Under the pieces are notes generated by a model. It saw only the letters and a list, made by a program, of their open reading frames with translations. It was not told the DNA's origin and made no database searches. Both the position numbers and the translations under genes were made by a program. A DNA stretch of 14,639 nt from Tritrichomonas foetus (lineage: Eukaryota > Parabasalia > Tritrichomonadida > Tritrichomonadidae): contig MLAK01000034.1 of NCBI GenBank assembly GCA_001839685.1, forward strand, positions 1 through 14,639. The letters are read 5' to 3'. Numbering within the stretch: the first letter of the stretch is position 1; the number at the start of each line of letters is the position of its first letter. Shown in pieces: positions 8,882 through 14,586 of the stretch.

Positions 8882-9682
8882 ATGAGCGATTTTCAAGGAT
8901 TCGAATATAGCGCCCCAACAAAACCGACATACGTTCCTCCCCAAGAAAACGAAGAAGATATTAAGAAAAATAAAATTAATCTTTCGCTTGAAGAAATTGT
9001 GATGATGAATAAAATGAAAAACAAAAAAGACAAAAGTGATGGAAAAAGGAAAAGGAAAGNAATTGAAAGACTCAAAACTCAAAATGCACCAATTCCTAGG
9101 ATAAATCAATATATGGATCAAGAATTATTTGAGAAACTAAAAGTCCAAAATCTTGAACAACAGAATTTAATTGCGCAATATGAAAATAACAGGAAATTAG
9201 TGATGGAAGAAAAAGAAATATTGATCGAAAAGATCAATAAATATAAAAATATGTACAAGCAAATTGCAAGTAGTTCATCTCAACTTATTGATGAAAATGA
9301 AAGACTTCAAAATTTGGTAAACAAGGGAAATATTAAAATCCAAAAGAAAAACGAGATAATTCAAAAGTTGAATGAAGAAGCAAATACCAAAAGTAATGGA
9401 AACAATGTAGATAATAATAATGAATGTGTTCCTAATATTAATCATGATATTCTTCAACAACTAAGTAATGAACTAAAAAATGTTGAACAGAAATCACAAG
9501 AAATTCACTCACGAAATGAAATTCTATTTAACGAAAATAAACAGTTAAAAGAAAAGATATCTTTGTATCAACAGTTGGACTCAAAACTCGACATGGAAAA
9601 TACACAATTGAAAGAACAAATTCAATTGTTATTGAATGAAAAGCAGCAGATGCTATCTATTCAAGATCAATTGTCAGAATAA
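8882..9682 (+). CDS. Chimeric ORF: N-terminus of B fused in frame to coiled coil of A
   Basis: From the ATG at 8882, 59 residues of protein B are followed by one ambiguous codon (GNA, at the N at 9060) and then the last 206 residues of protein A, giving a 266-residue open frame. If N is A, the codon is GAA, the residue found at the break in both parents. The fusion keeps the UAP56-binding-like segment of B and lacks its C-terminal half; it keeps the second and third coiled-coil blocks of A and lacks its unique N-terminus. It has B's palindrome and initiator, so it could be expressed. If the duplication is an assembly artefact, this gene does not exist. The start at 8840 is less likely because it would place the initiator inside the coding region. 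Confidence 0.45.
   Translation: MSDFQGFEYSAPTKPTYVPPQENEEDIKKNKINLSLEEIVMMNKMKNKKDKSDGKRKRKXIERLKTQNAPIPRINQYMDQELFEKLKVQNLEQQNLIAQYENNRKLVMEEKEILIEKINKYKNMYKQIASSSSQLIDENERLQNLVNKGNIKIQKKNEIIQKLNEEANTKSNGNNVDNNNECVPNINHDILQQLSNELKNVEQKSQEIHSRNEILFNENKQLKEKISLYQQLDSKLDMENTQLKEQIQLLLNEKQQMLSIQDQLSE
9060..9060. other. Single ambiguous base at duplication junction
   Basis: The only N in the window falls exactly on the junction between the two copies of the 1 kb duplication. In both possible parent sequences the corresponding base is A (8058 and 10062). It marks either an ambiguous consensus call or a one-base gap placed between two contigs. Confidence 0.95.
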
Positions 9683-9752
9683 TTGACAGCAAGGTTCTTT
9701 GTTTTGTAATAAAAATTACTCTTTGTGAATTTTAATTCTAGAATCAATAAAA

Positions 9753-9845
9753 ATGAGTAACTACGTTTTTAGCAGCAACCAATACTGTCATAATAATAAT
9801 CAATGGGAATCATTCACAGTTGGTGAATTGCTGAATCATACATGA
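9753..9845 (+). CDS. Small 30-codon ORF upstream of gene B
   Basis: This is the second, identical copy of the small ORF at 8751-8843, with the same ATGA overlap with the ATG at 9842. The clustered differences between the duplicated copies end within three bases of its ATG. No similarity to a known peptide is recognised. It could be a real micropeptide, an upstream ORF, or chance. Confidence 0.3.
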   Translation: MSNYVFSSNQYCHNNNQWESFTVGELLNHT

Positions 9846-9848
9846 GAT

Positions 9849-9880
9849 TAAACGGTCACTGTGGAGACCGTTTACTCATT
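9849..9880 (+). promoter_or_regulatory. Palindrome plus initiator of gene B
   Basis: The arms taaacggtc (9849-9857) and gaccgttta (9866-9874) form a perfect 9 bp inverted repeat with an actgtgga spacer. TCATT at 9876-9880 fits the trichomonad initiator, with its A six bases before the ATG at 9884. This fixes the likely start of B. The arms contain AACGG, close to a Myb core, so a dimeric or paired factor could bind; that is inference. Confidence 0.55.
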
Positions 9881-9883
9881 AAC

Positions 9884-10249
9884 ATGAGCGATTTTCAAGG
9901 ATTCGAATATAGCGCCCCAACAAAACCGACATACGTTCCTCCCCAAGAAAACGAAGAAGATATTAAGAAAAATAAAATTAATCTTTCGCTTGAAGAAATT
10001 GTGATGATGAATAAAATGAAAAACAAAAAAGACAAAAGTGATGGAAAAAGGAAAAGGAAAGAAATATCAAGCTCGGATTATTCATCAGACGACGATGGAT
10101 ACAAGCTCAAAGGAGACAGACGTGTTCAATATGTCGATCTTCATGTTCCAAGAGAAGAGATAAATAAACTTTGCAAATCACTAAATGTTGACACAAATGG
10201 ATATTATGTTAAAATGGAAGCTGTTCTTACAAAACGTGCAAAGCATTAA
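9884..10249 (+). CDS. Small charged protein with UAP56-binding-like motif (gene B)
   Basis: A 121-residue protein starting MSDFQGFEYS. Residues 33-43 read NLSLEEIVMMN, which resembles the UAP56-binding motif of mRNA-export adaptors such as ALYREF and UIF (SLDDIIKLN type). A strongly basic stretch follows (about 44-59, ending GKRKRK), then an acidic Ser/Asp segment (61-71, SSSDYSSDDD), then a folded-looking C-terminus (75-121). There is no RRM. A role in nuclear mRNA export or another RNA-linked process is inferred from the motif only. An ATG 42 bases upstream (9842) is in frame but would put the palindrome and initiator inside the gene. The stop is in TAAAC. The first 59 codons are duplicated in the fusion gene upstream. 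Confidence 0.7.
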   Translation: MSDFQGFEYSAPTKPTYVPPQENEEDIKKNKINLSLEEIVMMNKMKNKKDKSDGKRKRKEISSSDYSSDDDGYKLKGDRRVQYVDLHVPREEINKLCKSLNVDTNGYYVKMEAVLTKRAKH

Positions 10250-10536
10250 ACATTATATATAAAAGATAAATTCACCATATTTTAACCTTCTTCATACAAT
10301 TTTTTGTCTTTTTTCTTTTAATTTAATAATATTTGATTCGATTATCGAATTGTTAACCGAGTAAATTTAACCTATTAATTACCTCAAAGACTTTTTGTCA
10401 GATTCAATTCAAATAAAATTTTGGTCAATTTTGGGAGATATCTGGTCAGAGAAACATTCAATTCATACTTCTCACATCTTCTTAAAAAGTTCATCATTTG
10501 AAAAATCCTTCAACTCGATAATTTCATCTCTTCTAC

Positions 10537-11226
10537 ATGGGATGGAGTTGCGGGTTTGATTATCCCTCAGGGATAGCATGTTGGCTCGGTAATATTGCAT
10601 CATTATGCTTTTTTATCGTCTACGTCCCTCAATTTATGCTAAATTACAATCGAAAATCAGTCAAAGGATTTAATCTTCCATCGACCGCTTTGAAATTAGT
10701 TGGATCTTCCTTTCTTTTCATCAACTCGCTTTACAACAACAGCAGCTTTCCAGTCTTTTTATACGGATTTTTAAATACCATGCAACACGCAGCGTTTTTA
10801 TTTCAATTTTGGATTTATGATAATCGGCCAGATGCCCTATTGCTTCTATTTATAATTCTAATTCCGGTGATCATCTGCCAATTATTTCCATTTTTGATTC
10901 CATACACAGATTTAATCAAGCCGATATGCCAAATTGTATCGCACATTCCCCAGCTTATGCACTGTATTAGGATCCACACAACATCAGGCATATCCATGCT
11001 TGGGCAACATTTGAATTTAATAGGATGTGTTTTGGGCTGTTTGATGTGTTTTTTAATTGACGAGCAATCCATCAAAACTTGGCTGATTTATTTCAACTCA
11101 GGATTTCAATCATTTTCAATGTATCTTGTGGCCTTTTGGTATCATGAAATGCGGATCTTCGATTCGCCTCAAAGACGTCAAAGTGTAAGACGAGAAAGAG
11201 TTCGACCAGAATATCCACTCCTATAA
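10537..11226 (+). CDS. Seven-helix PQ-loop membrane protein
   Basis: A 229-residue membrane protein with two PQ-loop motifs, VPQFMLNYNRKSVKGFN (30-46, P31/Q32) and IPQLMHCIRIHTTSGIS (137-153, P138/Q139). Seven hydrophobic segments lie near 11-33, 47-63, 69-90, 98-120, 128-142, 157-174 and 182-203. This is the layout of the SLC66/PQLC and cystinosin group, two triple-helix bundles that move amino acids or related solutes out of lysosome-like compartments. The C-terminal tail is basic (RRQSVRRER) and ends EYPLL, whose Leu-Leu could be an endolysosomal sorting signal, by inference. The substrate cannot be assigned. A TCATC lies 9-14 bases before the ATG, close to an initiator. The gene converges with eS26. 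Confidence 0.85.
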   Translation: MGWSCGFDYPSGIACWLGNIASLCFFIVYVPQFMLNYNRKSVKGFNLPSTALKLVGSSFLFINSLYNNSSFPVFLYGFLNTMQHAAFLFQFWIYDNRPDALLLLFIILIPVIICQLFPFLIPYTDLIKPICQIVSHIPQLMHCIRIHTTSGISMLGQHLNLIGCVLGCLMCFLIDEQSIKTWLIYFNSGFQSFSMYLVAFWYHEMRIFDSPQRRQSVRRERVRPEYPLL

Positions 11227-11798
11227 TTTTTCGTTTTTTTTTTTTTTTTTTTTGATATTTTTCATGATTTTTTTAATTATTCGAAAATAGCTGGATTTTC
11301 TTCTTGATGGAACAAATTTCGTCATATTACTTTGTTTATCAATTCAGGAGTTGTTTATGAAGGAAAACACTGTTTTTGTACACAAAAACACTTTATTTCT
11401 TCAAAATTGGCCTTAGAAAAGGTCAAATAGTTCACGAAAATATACATTGCAAATTATAATATTGTTTATAGATCATAGATTAGTGTTATAGAATGATTCT
11501 CTCTCCCTATCATTATTATTTTTTTATATTATGTAAATATTTGTTTGTTGGTGATTTTGGTTTTTTTCTTTTTCAATCAATCACAATTGATTTAAAATTT
11601 AGAGCTGTTCATTTTCATTTTCATCGCAAAATTGTTATGGAATTAACTAGGCCTTTAAATTAATGGATGGCAAAGGAATTCTCTCATAATTCTAAAGTTA
11701 CTGGATTTGTGCTGATCAAACAATTTTGTTTGTTATACAACTTAGGGAAAAAAATATCAAATTGGTATTTATAAATTCTTTATAGAAAAATATATTAT
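11227..11798. other. Convergent intergenic region with T20 tract and palindrome
   Basis: This is the 3' region shared by the PQ-loop and eS26 genes, 572 bp and very AT-rich. It holds a run of 20 T (11234-11253) right after the PQ-loop stop, and a near-perfect dyad tgtttttgtacacaaaaaca (11371-11390, 9 bp arms, 2-base centre). No open frame or RNA gene was recognised. Confidence 0.55.
11371..11390. terminator. Dyad between convergent genes, possible 3'-end element
   Basis: The arms tgtttttgt and acaaaaaca are exact inverted complements separated by two bases. The site lies 145 bp after the PQ-loop stop and about 410 bp from the eS26 stop. A role in ending transcription is only a guess from its place between converging genes. 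Confidence 0.2.
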
Positions 11799-12152
11799 TT
11801 ATTCTGTTTTTTGTTGGTTCTGGCGTTGTTCTGCTCTTTCGCGTTGGAGTTTCAAGAAAAGTGGAACACGGACTCGGCGGACGACACGACTACGAACTCT
11901 GACGATACGGCGGTGGCAAGCGCATGAGACGCAATAGAAACATTTTTGATAGGCTTTTGGAAGTTCATACTTTGTGTAGATTGAAGCATCCATAACATCT
12001 TTAGCAGAGGATGAATCAACCATATTCTTTGTCATAAAGCGTTTGATGGCCTTATCGCGTGGAACCATTCTTCCACAGTTAAGGCAATTGACTGTTTGCT
12101 TACGACCGGAGTTCATTTTTGCGCGGCCGCAGTTTCTTCTCTTTTGAGGCAT
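11799..12152 (-). CDS. RPS26: Small-subunit ribosomal protein eS26
   Basis: A 117-residue protein matching eukaryotic S26 in length and along its full sequence. It has the basic start (MPQKRRNCGRAK), the zinc-ligand pairs C23/C26 (NCLNC) and C74/C77 (CFYCVSC), the KAIKRF segment at 34-39, and the basic C-terminal part. eS26 sits at the mRNA exit of the 40S subunit and contacts mRNA upstream of the start codon. The gene is clearly richer in G+C than its surroundings, including a GCGGCCGC near its start, as expected for codon bias in a highly expressed gene. The stop lies in TAAAT. It is divergent from the XRCC3-like gene, with 209 bp between the two starts. Confidence 0.95.
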   Translation of the reverse strand: MPQKRRNCGRAKMNSGRKQTVNCLNCGRMVPRDKAIKRFMTKNMVDSSSAKDVMDASIYTKYELPKAYQKCFYCVSCACHRRIVRVRSRVVRRVRVPLFLKLQRERAEQRQNQQKTE

Positions 12153-12361
12153 GAGATTAAGGGCCGGCCAAACGTTCGCTCCATCTATCGTCTTTCTATC
12201 GTCATCGTCACTTTTTTGATGGATTGATAACTTTTTTGATGGATTGATAACTTTTTTGATGGATTGATAACTTTTTGAAAATTAACTTTTTCAATTATTT
12301 TGGTCTCTGGCATGAAGACAAAAACACTTTTTATTCAAATGAAGAGGAAGTTCATTTCCAA
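12153..12361. promoter_or_regulatory. Divergent promoter of eS26 and the XRCC3-like gene
   Basis: This 209 bp region serves both genes. Near eS26 it has a GC-rich GGCCGGCC. Then come two TATCGTC elements 11 bases apart (12186-12192 and 12197-12203) and a partial third ATCGTC (12204-12209). Next is a 20 bp minisatellite (12211-12277). TCATT at 12352-12356, with its A eight bases before the ATG at 12362, is a good initiator for the plus-strand gene. TATCGTC matches the Myb recognition element type described for Trichomonas promoters, so Myb control is plausible but unproven. Confidence 0.6.
12211..12277. repeat. 20 bp minisatellite, 3.3 perfect copies
   Basis: The unit cttttttgatggattgataa occurs at 12211-12230, 12231-12250 and 12251-12270 without a mismatch, followed by the partial cttttt. 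It lies within the eS26/XRCC3 divergent promoter, so copy number could alter spacing between promoter elements. Confidence 0.95.
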
Positions 12362-13396
12362 ATGTCGAATGAGAATGAAGAATCTATAATCGCCATTGTT
12401 GACAGGAAACTAAACCTTGGTCAATATCGAAAAGTACTCTTTGATCAAGGCATGTTTAATTCAAATAAGCTTTTTTCCACTCCCTTATCGGTATTATCGT
12501 ATTCCACACAAGTTCCAATCGATATTTTCGAACAAGTTCTAAACATTGTTGCTGAAGATACAATTCCACCAATCAATGAAATCGAATATACAGATCCACG
12601 ACCAAGATTTAATGATCCAATTTTAGATCACTCTATTATTTTACCCGAATCTGGAATCGTTGAATTATGCGGTCAAGCTAGTGCTGGTAAATCAAATATT
12701 GCTTATCACCTTGCTGTTCAAGAGCGCATTTATGATATTTCGAGAAAAGTGGTTTTAATTTCAACAGAAGGAAAAGTGCCAACACAACGTGTTCATCAAA
12801 TTGCCGAAAACACAGATTCACCTTTTGATTCTACTGATATAATGAATGGAATTTTAATTACTGAAGCTGATTCTGTCAAACAATTAAATGATATAATACA
12901 AAACGACTTGGTTAGTCTTTTCTTCACAAACGATCAATCGCCTCCATCAATGGTAATCATTGACAGTATCGCTGCACTTTTCAGAATCGAGTATGATATC
13001 AATTCTTCAGCAGAACGAACACGTTTGCTTTTTGATATCACTGCAACACTGAAATGGATTAGTGCCACTAGTAATACCCTGATAATAGTCACAAATCAAG
13101 CTACAGCGAATTTAACAGCTTTTTCAACAAACTCTAATCATTGGATCCCTTCTCTTGGCTTCTCTTGGTCAAATTGCATAAATATTCGCCTTCGAATAAC
13201 CAAAACACAGATGAAACATCAAGTTAATTCTACTACAGGACCAGTTCGAACGAATCCAGTCAATGGAAACATTGTTGGATCAAACAACATCCCAAGCGTC
13301 GTTCCAGTCAGAACTATGTATGTGGAGATTTCCCCAATCAGGCAGGATGCTCGTGTGGAACTTTTTATTGATAATGCTGGAATCCATGGCATATGA
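12362..13396 (+). CDS. RAD51-paralog recombination ATPase, XRCC3-like
   Basis: A 344-residue RecA-fold protein. Walker A is GQASAGKS (104-111) and Walker B is MVIID (197-201), followed by SIAALFRIEYD, which closely resembles the VIDSVAAPFRCEFD block of XRCC3. Other XRCC3-like points are ISTEGKVPTQRV (133-144), the TNQAT L2-side motif (244-248) and LGFSWSN (265-271). The short N-terminal part has no Walker or HhH motif that I can name. XRCC3 works with RAD51C in homologous recombination repair. An Asn/Pro/Val-rich insertion (about 285-315) precedes the last strands. The open frame reaches back to 12275 but only with a TTG start; the ATG at 12362 has an initiator 8 bases upstream. RAD51 itself is less likely because the L2 and FR blocks fit XRCC3 better. 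Confidence 0.85.
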   Translation: MSNENEESIIAIVDRKLNLGQYRKVLFDQGMFNSNKLFSTPLSVLSYSTQVPIDIFEQVLNIVAEDTIPPINEIEYTDPRPRFNDPILDHSIILPESGIVELCGQASAGKSNIAYHLAVQERIYDISRKVVLISTEGKVPTQRVHQIAENTDSPFDSTDIMNGILITEADSVKQLNDIIQNDLVSLFFTNDQSPPSMVIIDSIAALFRIEYDINSSAERTRLLFDITATLKWISATSNTLIIVTNQATANLTAFSTNSNHWIPSLGFSWSNCINIRLRITKTQMKHQVNSTTGPVRTNPVNGNIVGSNNIPSVVPVRTMYVEISPIRQDARVELFIDNAGIHGI

Positions 13397-13527
13397 TGTC
13401 GACTTGCATATCCAAAAAAATATGTTTGTGATAAAAAATCTAAATATTGTTTTTTAAACACCCTTTTTTGATAGCAATAGAACATGATTCGAAATTTTTA
13501 GCTTGTTACTTTATATTTGGGAAATAT

Positions 13528-13870
13528 TTATATCTTTTCACGACAAAGTGTGATAAGATAGAAATCAAAGGAATGATAGAAATCAAAGGAATGATAGAAA
13601 TTAAACGAATGATAGAAATTAAACGAATGATAGAAATTAAAAGAATGTTGCATTTTGTATGTTTCTATGAGATATTTCCCAATATTCAACTGATTCATTC
13701 GAGCATCTGAATAAAGAGCTGTTTTACCATAATCATTCTCTTGAAAGATATCAACTAGTGAATCTTTCGAAAAAATTGAACAAAATCACAATGACACTCA
13801 AAAGCTGCTGTATCAAATATAGAAGAACCTGTTTTTCAAGAAAAATATAGGAATCAGTTTCTATAATTTC
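13528..13870 (-). pseudogene. Decayed ankyrin-repeat gene fragment
   Basis: On the minus strand, two ankyrin-repeat units are visible in different frames. The first, near 13773-13829, reads GSSIFDTAAFECHCDFVQFF. The second, near 13650-13740, contains ENDYGKTALYSDARMNQL and GKYLIETY. The distance from the G of one unit to the G of the next is 34 residues, close to the 33 of ankyrin repeats. A one-base frameshift in the T6 run around 13764-13775 separates them, and in-frame stops block both frames upstream. The second unit then reads through the 18 bp minisatellite as SFNFYH-type repeats to TAA at 13528-13530. Ankyrin families are very large in trichomonads, so a dead copy is expected. Confidence 0.6.
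13557..13646. repeat. 18 bp minisatellite, five copies
   Basis: Five contiguous 18 bp units at 13557, 13575, 13593, 13611 and 13629 have a graded series of variants: gatagaaatcaaaggaat (two), gatagaaattaaacgaat (two), gatagaaattaaaagaat (one). The period is a multiple of three, so it stays in frame and encodes SF-N/D-FYH on the minus strand, within the ankyrin relic. Confidence 0.95.
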
Positions 13871-14549
13871 CCAATCAATTATATTATAAACATCTAAATT
13901 TTGTTAATTAAAAAATCTTGAAGTTAATCAACATCATCATTTTTCTAGATATTCACAATTGGAGAATTTGCGTGTAATTGTTTCCTTTCATCTCTTCAGA
14001 GCTCTCAGAAATCTTCTCTTTTTTCTTGAGACCATTCACTATCAGAAATAAGAATTGTTAATTTGATATTAACTCAATTCTATTGTAAAATTTAATACTA
14101 TTGTCAAACTATTCATAAAAATAACTTGTTAAATGTGTTTCATTCTTTGATAACAATAATAAAAGATTGATTATATATTTTAACGTTGATGTATATGATA
14201 ATGATCCGTACATTGTTCTATTTCATGACTTGGATAAACAATGTCCAGTGTTTATTTTTACAATTGGAGAAAGCATGTAATTTCGACTAAATACAACTGA
14301 ACCACATAATCGAATTGTTAAAAGAGTTGTATCTTAATTTTGGAACATTTGATTGTCTTCAAGGATATCTTTGACATCATCAAAACAATTATTTTCTTAA
14401 TGATTAATTATTTTCATCTTCTATTTTCCAGCTTTGCCCAAAATGAAATATTCTATCTCGATATCTTATTGTATAAACAATGAAATAAAAGTGGCATGAT
14501 TATGTTTGCTAATTTTCATTTCAAATTCTGAGATTCAATCTCAAAGTGT
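13871..14549. other. Right-hand AT-rich region, no supported gene
   Basis: No ATG-initiated gene is supported here. Coding-like stretches without starts occur on the plus strand, the clearest being 14119-14340 (listed separately). The rest is AT-rich and shows no tRNA or tandem repeat. Confidence 0.45.
14119..14340 (+). pseudogene. Possible coding relic with internal stop
   Basis: One plus-strand frame runs 53 codons (includes VDVYDNDPYIVLFHDL), meets a TAA at 14278-14280, then continues in the same frame for 18 more coding-like codons (includes TTEPHNRIVKRVVS) to another TAA. There is no suitable ATG at its start and two stops lie just upstream. The composition looks protein-like, but no family is recognised and chance remains possible. 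Confidence 0.2.
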
Positions 14550-14586
14550 GGAGGTTTGATTCATGAGCATTTATGGTCAAACCTCC
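14550..14586. repeat. Inverted repeat at inner edge of the right terminal repeat
   Basis: The arms ggaggtttga (14550-14559) and tcaaacctcc (14577-14586) are perfect complements, with a 17-base loop. The right arm overlaps the first six bases of the dispersed terminal repeat. The left terminal repeat has no such partner, so this may be a target-site effect or part of a longer element variant. Confidence 0.7.

Larger units (their letters stand above)
8059..9059 (+). repeat. Tandem duplication, upstream copy (about 1,001 bp)
   Basis: This block is repeated at 9061-10061 with a constant offset of 1,002 bp. It contains codons 156-361 of gene A, the A-B spacer, the small ORF, the palindrome and the first part of gene B. 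All protein sequence is identical between copies. The differences I could see are about a dozen substitutions clustered in the spacer at 8721-8747, where this copy has a T11 run. The end points share a GAAAT microhomology (8057-8061 and 10061-10065). Confidence 0.9.
9061..10061 (+). repeat. Tandem duplication, downstream copy (about 1,001 bp)
   Basis: This block matches 8059-9059 at an offset of 1,002 bp. It begins inside gene A, at codon 156, and ends inside gene B, where the reading frame continues into B's unique C-terminal half. Its A-B spacer (9723-9749) differs from the other copy and lacks the T11 run. Confidence 0.9.

Noticed and set aside
9842..9883. Longer form of protein B starting at 9842
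   Set aside because: It would place the palindrome and the initiator inside the coding region; ATG 9884 has the better context.
12275..12361. N-terminal extension of the XRCC3-like protein
   Set aside because: It starts at TTG inside the minisatellite edge, and the initiator TCATT lies within it, just before the ATG at 12362.
13447..13710. Plus-strand protein with IEIKGM-type repeats
   Set aside because: The frame lacks an upstream ATG and reads the antisense of the ankyrin relic and its minisatellite.
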